From Saccharopolyspora sp. NFXS83 (GTDB taxonomy: Bacteria; Actinomycetota; Actinomycetes; Mycobacteriales; Pseudonocardiaceae): a stretch of 64,000 nucleotides of DNA. The notes below the pieces were generated by a model. It was given only the letters and a program-made list of their open reading frames with translations. It was not told where the DNA came from and made no database searches. The stretch is from NCBI RefSeq assembly GCF_026241095.1, contig NZ_JAPFGB010000014.1:120649-184648 (forward strand). Direction: 5' to 3'. Below are positions 27,547 to 36,307 of this stretch, one piece after another (the first letter of the stretch is position 1; each line of letters opens with the position of its first letter). Made by a program: the position numbers and the translations under genes.

Positions 27547-28665
27547 ATGAAGACCAGAGGCGCCCTGCTGCGAGAACAAGGACGACGCGCCGGGTACACC
27601 ATCGACGACATCGAGATCGGCGAACCGCGCTCCGGGGAGGTCCGGGTCAAGCTCGCCGCGGCCGGGCTGTGCCATTCCGACTTCCACTACGACGCCGGGG
27701 ACGGGTTCGTCGACGCGCTGCCGATGCTCGGCGGGCACGAGGGCGCGGGCATCGTCGAGGAGGTCGGGCCCGGCGTGACGGACCTGGCCGTCGGAGACCG
27801 GGTGATCACCACGTTCATCCCGTCCTGCGGGCACTGCCGGTGGTGCCGGGATGGCCGCGGCAACCTGTGCGACCGGGGTGCGGACCTGCTCACCGGGCGA
27901 GCGATGGACGGGTCCCGGCGGGTTCACTCGCACGGCGAACCCGTGACGCCGATGACGTTCCTCGGCACCTTCGCGCCCTACACCGTCTGCCCCGCCGACT
28001 CGCTGGTGAAGTTCGGCGACGACATCCCGATGACCGTCGCCGCCATCGCCGGGTGCGCGGTGCCCACCGGCTGGGGGACCGCGGTGAACATCGCGCAGGT
28101 GCGGCAAGGCGACGTGGCCGTGGTGATCGGCACCGGCGGTGTCGGGATGAACGCCGTGCAGGGCGCTCGCCTCGCCGGGGCCGCCGTGATCGTCGCCGTG
28201 GACCCGGTGCGGTGGAAGCGGGAGAAGGCCCGCGAGTTCGGCGCCACCCACACCGCCGCCGACCTGGCCGAAGCCCACGCCCTGGTCGCCGACCTCACCG
28301 CCGGCGTGATGGCCGACCGCGCGATCATCACCGTCGGCGTGATCCCCGGTGACATGATCGAACCGGCGCTCGGTCTGATCAGCAAGGGCGGCGTGCTCGC
28401 GCTCGGCGGCGTCGGCGCGATGAGCACGAAGCAGGTGTCGCTGAGCCTGTTCCCGTTCGTCATGTTCGAGAAGCAGCTGCGCGGTGGCGTCTACGGCGGC
28501 TGCAAGCCCCGCAACGACGTGCCGAAGCTGCTCGACCTCTACCGCGCGAGCCGCCTGAAGCTCGACGAGCTGATCACCCGCACCTACCGCCTGGAGGACA
28601 TCAACCGGGGGTACCGCGACATGGAGGAGGGCAACACGATCCGCGGCGTGATCACCTTCGACTGA
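27547..28665 (+). CDS. NDMA-dependent (nicotinoprotein) alcohol dehydrogenase, mycofactocin-linked family
   Basis: 372 residues, zinc-dependent medium-chain dehydrogenase. Catalytic zinc ligands lie in AAAGLCHSDFHYD and GGHEGAGIVEEVG; structural zinc cysteines in PSCGHCRWCRDGRGNLCDRG; the NAD site in VVIGTGGVGMNAVQGA. The overall sequence, notably LLTGRAMDGSRRVHSHGEPVT and FLGTFAPYTVCP, is that of the NDMA-dependent family whose NAD stays bound and is reoxidised through mycofactocin. It lies just upstream of the mycofactocin cluster in the opposite orientation to mftR, fitting that role. A close paralogue is at 57132-58259. GGGAGGACC precedes the ATG. Confidence 0.88.
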   Translation: MKTRGALLREQGRRAGYTIDDIEIGEPRSGEVRVKLAAAGLCHSDFHYDAGDGFVDALPMLGGHEGAGIVEEVGPGVTDLAVGDRVITTFIPSCGHCRWCRDGRGNLCDRGADLLTGRAMDGSRRVHSHGEPVTPMTFLGTFAPYTVCPADSLVKFGDDIPMTVAAIAGCAVPTGWGTAVNIAQVRQGDVAVVIGTGGVGMNAVQGARLAGAAVIVAVDPVRWKREKAREFGATHTAADLAEAHALVADLTAGVMADRAIITVGVIPGDMIEPALGLISKGGVLALGGVGAMSTKQVSLSLFPFVMFEKQLRGGVYGGCKPRNDVPKLLDLYRASRLKLDELITRTYRLEDINRGYRDMEEGNTIRGVITFD

Positions 28666-28861
28666 CGGACGGCTTCGGTGCGATGTCCCGACCGCGGGGA
28701 CGCTCACCCGGTGAGCACCGGCTGCAGCACCTCCACGATCGTGATCCCGCTTTCCCCGGCGGGCGCGGATCTCCCGCGAACTCGTGGAGGGGCGGGTGCG
28801 GTTCCGAATCAGGGGACGAGCGCGGAGTGCCACCCCGCCGGACGTCGCGTCGCGGAGCCGC

Positions 28862-29488
28862 TCACCGCGGGGCCTGGCCGGAGAGTCCTCGGGACAGGTG
28901 GCGCAAGGAGTCGTCGAGGGCCGTGCACAGGTCCGTCCCGGGGTGCGCGAGCCAGTGCTCGTAGGCGGCCAGGGCCGCGCCGAGGGTGGTGTGGGCGATG
29001 GTCTGTGGCAGCAGCGCGGTGACGGGCTCGCCCAGACGGTCGGCGGCGAAGTCGGCGACCACCGCCCGCCATTCGCCGTAGCGCAGCGTGGAATGCGCCT
29101 GCAGCGCCGGAACGCGGAGGATCAGTTCGAGGCGGCGGCGGTGCCGGTCGGTCTCGGCGGGCTCGACGCAGTTGAACTCGACGACGACCGCGCGGATCGA
29201 CTCCATCAGCGGCTCGTCGGCGGGCCGCGCGCGGAACCGCTCCCGCATCCCGTCGAGCTGCTCGGTGAACGCGCCCCACACGACGTCGTTCTTCGACTCG
29301 AAGTAGCGGAAGAAGGTGCGCCGCCCGATCCCGGCGGCGCGGGCGATGCGCTCGACGGTCGTCTGCTCGAAGCCGTCGGAGTCGAACAGGGCGAACGCGA
29401 CGCGCTCCAGCTCGACGGGGCTGGTGGTGCGCCGCCGCCCAGGTCCCGTTCCTGCGCCGGACGGGTGAACGGATGCTGGCCCGGCCAT
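28862..29488 (-). CDS. mftR: MftR, TetR-family regulator of the mycofactocin cluster
   Basis: 208 residues from ATG 29488 with GGAAGGGATCA before it; a GTG seven codons upstream is possible. TetR helix-turn-helix: SPVELERVAFALFDSDGFEQ, then TTVERIARAAGIGRRTFFRYFESKNDVVWG, the form typical of MftR. The C-terminal ligand domain is helical (about 75-200). It diverges from mftA with a palindrome between them. MftR in mycobacteria represses the cluster and is released by long-chain acyl-CoA; the same is inferred here. Confidence 0.88.
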   Translation of the reverse strand: MAGPASVHPSGAGTGPGRRRTTSPVELERVAFALFDSDGFEQTTVERIARAAGIGRRTFFRYFESKNDVVWGAFTEQLDGMRERFRARPADEPLMESIRAVVVEFNCVEPAETDRHRRRLELILRVPALQAHSTLRYGEWRAVVADFAADRLGEPVTALLPQTIAHTTLGAALAAYEHWLAHPGTDLCTALDDSLRHLSRGLSGQAPR

Positions 29489-29504
29489 TGATCCCTTCCA
29501 TTGT

Positions 29505-29517
29505 GACACTCGGTGTC
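29505..29517. promoter_or_regulatory. Candidate MftR operator
   Basis: GACAC-TCG-GTGTC, a perfect 5-base inverted repeat with 3-base centre, 17 bases upstream of the mftR ATG and 54 bases before mftA. Position between the divergent genes suits a TetR-type operator. No binding data. Confidence 0.45.
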
Positions 29518-29570
29518 GTTATTGTGTGCCCGCCATCACAACTCAGCAGGTGATCGGGAGGAAGCATCCC

Positions 29571-29681
29571 ATGAGCGATTCCCAGCACGGCGCACCCGCC
29601 GACACCGCACCCGTGGACGGCGTCGAAGACGACCTGCTCGTCGAGGAAGTGTCGATCGATGGCATGTGCGGCGTCTACTGA
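29571..29681 (+). CDS. mftA: MftA, mycofactocin precursor peptide
   Basis: 36 residues, ending EEVSIDGMCGVY. The C-terminal IDGMCGVY block is the hallmark of mycofactocin precursors; the last Val-Tyr is decarboxylated and cross-linked by MftC to build the redox cofactor. The N-terminal part is acidic (DGVEDDLLVEE) and serves as the leader bound by MftB. GGGAGGAAGC precedes the ATG. The gene overlaps mftB by 23 bases. Confidence 0.97.
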   Translation: MSDSQHGAPADTAPVDGVEDDLLVEEVSIDGMCGVY

Positions 29682-29964
29682 GCCCGGCGCGGCGGCCGGC
29701 TTCGACCCCGGCCGCCCGCACCGCCTGAGCCCCACCGTCTCGCTGCGCCCGGAGCGGTTCGGCGCGCTCGTCTACGACTTCACCACCCGCCGGCTGTCGT
29801 TCCTCAAGACGCCGGAACTCGTCGCCCTGGTCCGCGAACTGGAGCACCAGCCGGACGTGCACGCCGCGCTCGCCGAGACCGGCGTGCCCGCCGAGCAGCA
29901 CCCGCGCTACCTCCAAGCCCTCGCCGGGCTGTGCGACGCGGGCACCATCCGGCCCCGCGGCTGA
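29659..29964 (+). CDS. mftB: MftB, mycofactocin precursor peptide chaperone
   Basis: 101 residues from an ATG inside the 3' end of mftA. The core matches the MftB/PqqD-like peptide recognition fold: HRLSPTVSLRPERFGALVYD, then TTRRLSFLKTPELVALVREL and YLQALAGLCDAGTIRPR. MftB binds the MftA leader and presents it to MftC. The overlap with mftA indicates coupled translation. Slightly longer N-terminus than needed. Confidence 0.93.
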   Translation: MACAASTEPGAAAGFDPGRPHRLSPTVSLRPERFGALVYDFTTRRLSFLKTPELVALVRELEHQPDVHAALAETGVPAEQHPRYLQALAGLCDAGTIRPRG

Positions 29965-29993
29965 ACGGCCGACCGCCACGCAAGGAGACGCCC

Positions 29994-31190
29994 ATGCGGC
30001 TCGTCGAGCACTTCCAGCACGGACTGGACTCCCCGATCTGCCTCACCTGGGAACTGACCTACGCCTGCAACCTGTCCTGCGTGCACTGCTTGTCCGCCTC
30101 GGGACGCCGCGATCCGCACGAGCTGTCCACCGCCGAGTGCAAGGCGGTCATCGACGAGTTCCAGCGCATGCAGGTGTTCTACGTGAACATCGGCGGCGGC
30201 GAGCCGACCGTGCGCTCCGACTTCTGGGAGCTCGTGGAGTACGCCGTCGACCACCAGGTGGGCGTCAAGTTCTCCACCAACGGCGTCCGGCTCACCCCGG
30301 AGCGGGCGCGCTGGCTCGCGGGCACCGACTACGTCGACGTGCAGCTCTCCCTGGACGGGGCGACCGCCGAGGTCAACGACCGGGTGCGCGGCGCGGGCTC
30401 GTACGACACGGCGTTGACCGCGATGGCGAACCTGCGCGACGCCGGGTTTCGCGACTTCAAGATCAGCGTCGTGCTGACCAGGGAGAACGTCGGCCAGCTT
30501 GACCGGTTCAAGGAGATCGCCGACGAGTACGGTGCGCAGCTGCGCATCACCCGCCTGCGCCCCTCCGGTCGCGGCGCGGACGTGTGGGACGAGCTGCACC
30601 CGACCGCCGAGCAGCAGCGGGAGATCTACGACTGGCTCGTCGCGCACGGCGAAGGAGTGCTCACCGGCGATTCGTTCTTCCACCTCAACGCGCTCGGTTC
30701 CACCCCGCTGCCGGGGTTGAACCTGTGCGGGGCGGGCCGCGTCGTGTGCCTCATCGACCCGGTCGGCGACGTGTACGCGTGCCCGTTCGCGATCCACTCC
30801 GAGTTCCTCGCGGGCAACGTGCGCGACGACGGCGGATTCGCTGCCGTGTGGCGGGAATCGGAGTTGTTCGCGCGGCTGCGGGAGCCGCAGACCGGCGGCG
30901 CGTGCACCTCGTGCTCGGCCTACGACGCCTGCCAGGGCGGATGCATGGCGGCGAAGTTCTTCACCGGGCTGCCGCTGGACGGGCCGGACCCGGAATGCGT
31001 GCTCGGCAACGGGGAACGCGCGCTCGCCGGGGTCGGGGCGGGCGTCCCCAAACCGGACAAGGACCATTCGCACCGCGGTCGGCGGAAGGAGCAGCCGGTG
31101 GCGGTCGGCATCGGCTGGGGTCCGCCGGAGCCCGAAGCGATCCCGGATCGAGCGTGCGACACCAGTCCGCTCGCCGGGTTCCGCCCGTAG
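29994..31190 (+). CDS. mftC: MftC, mycofactocin radical SAM maturase
   Basis: 398 residues from ATG 29994, behind AAGGAGAC. The radical SAM cluster motif CNLSCVHC (CxxxCxxC) lies at about 27-34, followed by YVNIGGGEPTVRSDF. The SPASM domain carries extra iron-sulfur cysteines: NLCGAGRVVCLIDP, VYACPFAIHSEF, GGACTSCSAYDACQGGCMAA and DPECVLG. MftC oxidatively decarboxylates the C-terminal Tyr of MftA and forms the Val-Tyr bond. The C-terminal tail (ending CDTSPLAGFRP) is the usual MftC end. No gap to the downstream SDR gene. Confidence 0.97.
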   Translation: MRLVEHFQHGLDSPICLTWELTYACNLSCVHCLSASGRRDPHELSTAECKAVIDEFQRMQVFYVNIGGGEPTVRSDFWELVEYAVDHQVGVKFSTNGVRLTPERARWLAGTDYVDVQLSLDGATAEVNDRVRGAGSYDTALTAMANLRDAGFRDFKISVVLTRENVGQLDRFKEIADEYGAQLRITRLRPSGRGADVWDELHPTAEQQREIYDWLVAHGEGVLTGDSFFHLNALGSTPLPGLNLCGAGRVVCLIDPVGDVYACPFAIHSEFLAGNVRDDGGFAAVWRESELFARLREPQTGGACTSCSAYDACQGGCMAAKFFTGLPLDGPDPECVLGNGERALAGVGAGVPKPDKDHSHRGRRKEQPVAVGIGWGPPEPEAIPDRACDTSPLAGFRP

Positions 31191-31979
31191 ATGGCCGAGC
31201 CGAGGGTCGCCGTCGTCACCGGGGCCGCTCGCGGCATCGGGGCCGCCGTGGTGCGGCGGCTCGCCGGGGGTGGCTGGCGGGTGGTGGCCGTCGATCGGTG
31301 CGCCGACGATCCCCGCGTCGGCTACCCGCTGGGGACGGTCGAGCAGCTTTCCGCGCTCGCCGCGGAATTTCCCGGTTCCGTCGTCGACGTCGTCGCCGAT
31401 GTGCAGGACCTCGATGCGCTGCGAGGTGTCGTCGCGCTGGCCGAGGAGCGGTTCGGCGGGCTGGACGCGGCGGTCGGCGCGGCGGCGTTGATGGCGGGCG
31501 GAAAACCGTTCTGGGAAGCCGACGGCGGCGAGTGGGACGCGCTGTTCTCCGTCGGCGTGGACGGTGTGGCCCACCTCGCCAAGGCCGCCGTGCCCGCGTT
31601 GCTGCGGCGGCCCGAACCGCGGTCCGGCCGGTTCGTGGCGTTGGCCTCCGCCGCCGCGCACACCGGGCTGTGGCGCCTGACCTCCTACAACGCCGCGAAG
31701 CACGCCGTGGTCGGGCTGGTCCGCGGTCTGGCGACCGATCTGCGCGGCACCGGGGTCTGCGCCACCGCCGTGTCGCCGGGCTCGACGCGCACCGACATGC
31801 TCGACGCCAGCGCCGCGCTCTACGACCTGTCCGATGTGGACGAATTCGCGCCGCACCAGCTCACCGAACGCCTGCTGGAGCCGGACGAGGTCGCGGCCGT
31901 GGTGGCGTTCCTGTGCTCACCCGATTCCTCGGCGATCACCGGAACCGTGGTGCACGCCGACGGCGGCTTCACCGCGTGA
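31191..31979 (+). CDS. Mycofactocin-coupled short-chain dehydrogenase (SDR)
   Basis: 262 residues beginning at the base after the mftC stop. SDR motifs: TGAARGIG (cofactor loop), a DVQDLDALRG segment, and the catalytic Ser with YNAAK (Tyr and Lys). The end, VVHADGGFTA, is typical. Clustered SDRs of this subfamily have inserted residues near the cofactor site and keep NAD(H) bound, relying on mycofactocin to recycle it. It occupies the place where mftD is usually found. Its stop overlaps the mftF start (GTGA). The alcohol substrate is unknown. Confidence 0.87.
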   Translation: MAEPRVAVVTGAARGIGAAVVRRLAGGGWRVVAVDRCADDPRVGYPLGTVEQLSALAAEFPGSVVDVVADVQDLDALRGVVALAEERFGGLDAAVGAAALMAGGKPFWEADGGEWDALFSVGVDGVAHLAKAAVPALLRRPEPRSGRFVALASAAAHTGLWRLTSYNAAKHAVVGLVRGLATDLRGTGVCATAVSPGSTRTDMLDASAALYDLSDVDEFAPHQLTERLLEPDEVAAVVAFLCSPDSSAITGTVVHADGGFTA

Positions 31980-33331
31980 CCGCCCCGGTGCCCGCGGGAA
32001 CCCGGCTGGTGCCGGACTCCTCGCTGCGGCGGGCCTGCGGCGGCCGGGTGCTGCTGGGCGGGTCTCCCGTGCGGCTGCTGCGCGTCGGGGAGACCGCGGC
32101 CCGGCTGATCGACCGGTGGCTCGCCGGGGAACCCGTGCGTTCCGGTGGCGCCCTGGCGCGGCGGCTCCTCGACGCCGGGCTCGCGCATCCGGAGCCGCCG
32201 CCCGGTGCGCTCGGGCCGGCCGACGTGACCGCGGTGGTCCCGGTGAAGGACGACCCGGCCGGGCTCGCCGCGCTGCTGGCCGCTACCGAGGAGCTGCCGA
32301 ACCGCATCGTCGTGGACGACGGTTCGTCATCCCCCGTCGCCGAGGCCACCGTGCGTCACCCGACCCCGCACGGCCCCGCCGCCGCGCGCAACGCGGGGTG
32401 GCGGCGGGCCACCACGGAGCTCGTCGCGTTCCTCGACGCCGACGCGCTGCCGGAACCCGGCTGGCTCGACCCGCTGCTGCGCCACTTCGCCGACCCCGCA
32501 GTGCGAGCGGTCGCGCCCCGCATCCGCGGCGCCGCGACCGGCGGCCAGATCGCCGCCTACGAAGCGGACCGCTCCGGCCTCGACCTGGGTGCCGAAGCGG
32601 CGGCCGTGCGGCCGATGAGCCGGGTGAGCTACGTGCCCAGCGCCGCGCTCGTGGTGCGCCGCGACTCCCTCGACGACGTGGGCGGGTTCGACGGGGCGCT
32701 GCGGTTCGGCGAGGACGTCGACCTGGTGTGGCGCCTGATCGCGGACGGCGCGACCGTGCGGTACGTGCCGGAGTCGGTGGTGCGGCACCGGCCGCGCCCC
32801 CGGTTGCGGACGTGGCTGCGCCAGCGCTTCGACTACGGCGGCTCCGCCGCACCGCTGTCGCACCGCCATCCCGGATTGCTCAGCTGCGCCCGGCTCTCGG
32901 CGTGGAGCGCCGCGTCGTGGACGGCGCTGGCGGCCGGGCGGCCGGTGCTCGCCGCCGCACTGGCGGCGGTCGGGGCGGGTGCGCTGCCCCGCAAGCTGCG
33001 GGCGCACGGGGTTCCGGACGGGGAGTCGTGGCGGCTGGCCGCGTTCGCACACCTCGGCGCGGGCCGGTTGCTGGCCGAGGCGGTGCGCCGCGCCTGGTGG
33101 CCGCTGCTGGTCCCGCCCGCGCTGGTGAGCAGGCGGGCCCGGCTCGTGCTGCTCGCCGCGCTGCTGCCCTGCCTGCTGGACGCGCTGCGGGCTCCGCGCC
33201 CGACGCCGTCCTGGCTCGCGCTGCGGGTGCTCGACGACCTCGCCTACGCGGCCGGAGTCTGGAGGGGCTGCGCACGGCACCGCACGTCGGCGGCCCTGCT
33301 GCCGCAGATCACCGGAGGATCGGCGCGATGA
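31976..33331 (+). CDS. mftF: MftF, mycofactocin glycosyltransferase
   Basis: 451 residues from GTG 31976, overlapping the SDR stop. It has an N-terminal PqqD-like region (about 1-75, GTRLVPDSSLRRACGGRVLL and LLRVGETAARLIDRWLAG), then a GT2 glycosyltransferase domain: VTAVVPVKDDPAGLAALLAA, IVVDDGSSSPVAEA, LVAFLDADALPEPGWLDP (DxD), FGEDVDLVWRL and VRHRPRPRLRTWLRQRFDYG. The C-terminal part has hydrophobic helices. MftF decorates mycofactocin with beta-1,4-glucose units in mycobacteria. Overlaps mftE (ATGA). Confidence 0.93.
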   Translation: MTAPVPAGTRLVPDSSLRRACGGRVLLGGSPVRLLRVGETAARLIDRWLAGEPVRSGGALARRLLDAGLAHPEPPPGALGPADVTAVVPVKDDPAGLAALLAATEELPNRIVVDDGSSSPVAEATVRHPTPHGPAAARNAGWRRATTELVAFLDADALPEPGWLDPLLRHFADPAVRAVAPRIRGAATGGQIAAYEADRSGLDLGAEAAAVRPMSRVSYVPSAALVVRRDSLDDVGGFDGALRFGEDVDLVWRLIADGATVRYVPESVVRHRPRPRLRTWLRQRFDYGGSAAPLSHRHPGLLSCARLSAWSAASWTALAAGRPVLAAALAAVGAGALPRKLRAHGVPDGESWRLAAFAHLGAGRLLAEAVRRAWWPLLVPPALVSRRARLVLLAALLPCLLDALRAPRPTPSWLALRVLDDLAYAAGVWRGCARHRTSAALLPQITGGSAR

Positions 33332-34041
33332 GCGAGCACCGGAACCTGGGGGCGATGCGCTGGCCGGAGCTCGCCGCCCGCGCCCCGACGCTGGCGATCC
33401 CGCTGGGCGCCACCGAGCAGCACGGCCCGCACCTGCCGCTGCGCACCGACACCGCCATCGCCGAGGAGCTGTGCATCCGGCTCGCCCGCCGGGTGCCGGA
33501 GGTCGTCGTGGCGCCCGCCGTGCCCTACGGCGCCAGCGGTGAGCACGCCGAGTTCCCGGGCACCCTCTCGATCGGCCACGAGGCGCTGCGGCTGCTGCTG
33601 GTGGAGCTGGTGCGTTCCGCCGACCACTTCGCGGGCGTCGTCCTGGTCAACGGCCACGGCGGCAACCTGCCCACCGCGCACCGGGCCGCCGCGCTGCTGC
33701 GCTCCGAGGGCAGGCGAGTGCTCGTGTGGTCACCGGACGCCCCCGCCGACGACAGCCACGCCGGGGGCACCGAGACCTCCGCGATGCTGCACCTGCATCC
33801 GGACGAGGTCGCCGCGGACGCCGCCGCGGCCGGGAACACCGCTCCCCTGCCCAAGCTGATGGACCGCCTCCGCGCCGGCGGCGTGCGCCCGGTCAGCCCC
33901 AACGGCGTCCTGGGCGACCCGACGACGGCCGACGCGACGGACGGCGACGCGATCCTGCACCGCTGGACCGGTTCGCTGGCCCGTGCGGTGGCGCGATGGC
34001 GCCGCGAGAGCTCACCGCCAGGCCCGGACATCGCCGGGTGA
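33328..34041 (+). CDS. mftE: MftE, creatininase-family peptidase of mycofactocin maturation
   Basis: 237 residues. Creatininase-type metal ligands are clear: LGATEQHGPHLPLRTDTAIAE, GASGEHAEFPGTLSIG and VLVNGHGGNLPTAHRA, and later HAGGTETSAMLHLHPDEV. MftE cleaves the modified C-terminal dipeptide from MftA to release the AHDP core. Last gene of the cluster, overlapping mftF. A family B repeat lies just downstream. Confidence 0.95.
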   Translation: MSEHRNLGAMRWPELAARAPTLAIPLGATEQHGPHLPLRTDTAIAEELCIRLARRVPEVVVAPAVPYGASGEHAEFPGTLSIGHEALRLLLVELVRSADHFAGVVLVNGHGGNLPTAHRAAALLRSEGRRVLVWSPDAPADDSHAGGTETSAMLHLHPDEVAADAAAAGNTAPLPKLMDRLRAGGVRPVSPNGVLGDPTTADATDGDAILHRWTGSLARAVARWRRESSPPGPDIAG

Positions 34042-34520
34042 ATTCCGCACGTGACCGGGCTCGTCGTCCCGCCGGCGGCGGGGCCGAAGCTCGCGCACCC
34101 AGCGCGTTCTCGGCGACTTCCTCGCGAGGACGGCCATTCCATTGCGTAGCAACGAGAAATCGATCCTGCGGCGAGGAAGCCGCCGAGGTTCCGCTGAGCG
34201 CCCCGCCGCGCGGACTGAAGAGCCTGCCGGCGAGACGCCGTCGCCGGATCACCGCTGGGTCGGGACCGCCTGTCCGCCGGAAGCGCCCGGAGGCCCGCCC
34301 CGGACGAAGCGGTGGCGGGCGTCGGCGATGGTGCGGGACTCGGCCCACATGGTGTGCAGGAACGCCGGCCGGACTTTCCGGGCACGGACGGACGCGCGAG
34401 CTGACATTCGGTGACCCCCAAGGATTTCGGATTGGCACGACCCCGCGCCCGTCCGGTCCCCAGGCGAGCGCACCACCCGGGTGCCCCACCGCTGCCGGGC
34501 GCAAACCGGCGCTGCGCAGG
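34042..34520. other. Convergent intergenic region with a repeat
   Basis: 479 bases between mftE and the decarboxylase gene, which face each other. Holds repeat family B copy 2 (34104-34194). The remainder shows short frames with poor codon usage and nothing I can support. Confidence 0.5.
34104..34194. repeat. Dispersed repeat family B, copy 2 (short form)
   Basis: Left arm GCGTTCTCGGCGACTTCCTC, with CGCGAGGACGGCCATT on its inner side, and right arm ATCCTGCGGCGAGGAAGCCG followed by CCGAGGTTCCGC. These are inverted relative to each other and match the arms of copy 3 at 49346 and 49412. The small leading hairpin of the longer copies is not clear here. Confidence 0.75.
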
Positions 34521-35900
34521 TCATCCGGCGGCTCGCCGAGCCAGCTCCTCGATCTCGCCGTGGCACCGTTCGATCCAGTGCTCGTGCTCCGGTTTCAACA
34601 GCACGCTGCGCAAGATCCGGGCGCGCGGCGCGTCCTCCCGGACCGGGTGCCCGCGCGCCCGCAGCTCCGCTGCCGCCACGTCGAGCGCGGCCAGGTACGC
34701 ACCGCGCTCCGGAGCGGACCGCATCCCCTCATGCAGCATCCGCATCGTGCGCTGATCCACAGTGGACATGTCGGGGGCGTTGGGCACGACCGCGACGATG
34801 TCCAGCTCCGGGCGCTGGTAGACCGACAGCACCGGAGACTCGGACAGCAGTTCGGACCAGCGCAGGGCCGCCCGCCGACCTGCCCGCAGCACGCGCCCGA
34901 GCCCGTCCGGGGTCGGCGGCAGCAGCCGCAGCGTCAGCCACAGCGCCGCCGCCGGGGCTCCGGAACGGGAGCACTCCAGCGAAATCTCCCCCAGGTGCGG
35001 TTCCGCCGACGTGTAGTACGTGGCCGGAGAGTCGTGCCGGTAGAACCGCGCCACCGACCGGTCCGCGAACAGCACGGCACCGCACCCGTAGGGCTGCAGG
35101 CCGTGCTTGTGCGGGTCGACGACCACCGAGTCGCACTCGGCGATGGCCTGGAACGGCGCGGAGGCGACCCCGTCCGGCGCGTCGTCGGCGATCAGGGCGA
35201 AGAACCCGCCGCAGGCCGCGTCGACGTGGATCCGGAACCCGTGGCGCCGCCGCAGCTCCAGCACTTCGTGAATCTGGTCCACGGCGCCCAGCGAGGTCGT
35301 GCCTGCTGTGAGCACGACCGTGCCGATGTCCTCCCGCCCCAGCAGCGCCTCCAGCTCCTCCAGATCCATCCGCCCCACCCGGTCCACCGGGACCGGCACC
35401 GACCGCACGCCGAGCAGGTGGCAGTTGCGGGCGTGCGAGTAGTGCGCTTGCGCGCTGTGCGCGATCGCCGCACCGGGGCGCGTTTCCCGTGCCACGAAAA
35501 GACATTCGAGGTTCGCGATGGTGCCGCTGGTGGTGAGGTGGCCGAGCGCGTCCGGCATCCCCAGCATCGCCGCCAGCCGCGCCACCGCCTCCCGCTCCAG
35601 CGCGGTCGTGGACGGCCCGCCGTCGAGCGCGTGGTTGTTCGGGTTCAGCAGCATCGCCGCCAGGTAGCCCGCCACCGCCGCGGGGTGCGGCGGCTTGATC
35701 AGCTGCCCCATGTACCGGGGGTGGTGGAACGGGTAGGTGTCGCGCAGCCGGTCGAGCAGTTCCCCGAAGGCCACCGCGAAATCGGCGTCGGTGACCACCG
35801 CGTCCGGATGCGGCGGAACCTCCCCGAAACCCCGCTGCCACCACGAGATCTCGTCGACCGCGCGGTCCACCCACGCTCGCAGGTTCATCTGTGCTGTCAT
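34521..35900 (-). CDS. PLP-dependent group II amino acid decarboxylase-like protein
   Basis: 459 residues from ATG 35900 (Met5 is an alternative). PLP fold type I: substrate channel YPFHHPRYMGQLIKPPHPAAV, LTTSGTIANLECLFVARE, the Asp of HVDAACGGFFALI, and the Schiff-base Lys in SVVVDPHKHGLQPYGCGAVL. This is the aromatic-L-amino-acid, glutamate and diaminobutyrate decarboxylase family. The sequence does not settle the substrate. It lies alone, divergent from the small peptide-exporter-monooxygenase operon. A functional link is possible (aromatic amine plus flavin hydroxylase) but unproven. Confidence 0.85.
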   Translation of the reverse strand: MTAQMNLRAWVDRAVDEISWWQRGFGEVPPHPDAVVTDADFAVAFGELLDRLRDTYPFHHPRYMGQLIKPPHPAAVAGYLAAMLLNPNNHALDGGPSTTALEREAVARLAAMLGMPDALGHLTTSGTIANLECLFVARETRPGAAIAHSAQAHYSHARNCHLLGVRSVPVPVDRVGRMDLEELEALLGREDIGTVVLTAGTTSLGAVDQIHEVLELRRRHGFRIHVDAACGGFFALIADDAPDGVASAPFQAIAECDSVVVDPHKHGLQPYGCGAVLFADRSVARFYRHDSPATYYTSAEPHLGEISLECSRSGAPAAALWLTLRLLPPTPDGLGRVLRAGRRAALRWSELLSESPVLSVYQRPELDIVAVVPNAPDMSTVDQRTMRMLHEGMRSAPERGAYLAALDVAAAELRARGHPVREDAPRARILRSVLLKPEHEHWIERCHGEIEELARRAAG

Positions 35901-36307
35901 CCCCGCCCATGTTCCTCGGGCGACCACGCGTGTCCAGTCGGCGCCGACGACGAATTCGGGAGATCAGCGGGAAATCAGGGCCGATAGTCCTCTGGGCAGC
36001 ACCCTCCGAGTGAGGTCTACTCAAAGGCAGGTCAGGTCGTTCGCCGTATGGGGGGCACCTACCTTCTGGAAGAGCCACTGGAGAAGCGCGCGGAGGTCCG
36101 GAAAGGACACCGGGCGACAACGCGACCGGCGCGGAACGTGCCGGTCTCGCCGATGTCAAACGATCTGCACGAGTGCTGACCGTAGGTGCGTTCGGCGAAC
36201 GTGGTGGTCCGGGTCGCGAACCCGGTATCGAGTTTCCTCGGCACCGACCGGGGGAATGTCGTAGAAGACGTTCTTCTCTGGGGGAAATCGGCAATGCGGA
36301 AAGGTGC
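35901..36307. other. Upstream region of the Trp/His/Arg-rich peptide gene
   Basis: 407 bases between divergent genes. Contains a small hairpin CCGGGT-CGCGA-ACCCGG (36209-36225) and the palindrome at 36263. A 43-codon frame (ATG 36048 to TGA 36179, starting MGGTYLLEEPLEKRAEV and ending in Cys) is possible, but its third-position GC is lower than that of real genes here and it lacks a well-spaced ribosome site, so it is not called. Confidence 0.5.
36263..36277. promoter_or_regulatory. Candidate operator upstream of the small peptide gene
   Basis: AGAAGA-CGT-TCTTCT, a perfect 6-base inverted repeat, 30 bases before the peptide start. Position suggests a repressor or activator site near the transcription start. 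No regulator gene is adjacent. Confidence 0.4.

Noticed and set aside
28704..28800. Minus-strand frame ending GESGITIVEVLQPVLTG that looks like a protein C-terminus
   Set aside because: No start, no family recognised, and the stretch is too short; a remnant is possible but unsupported.
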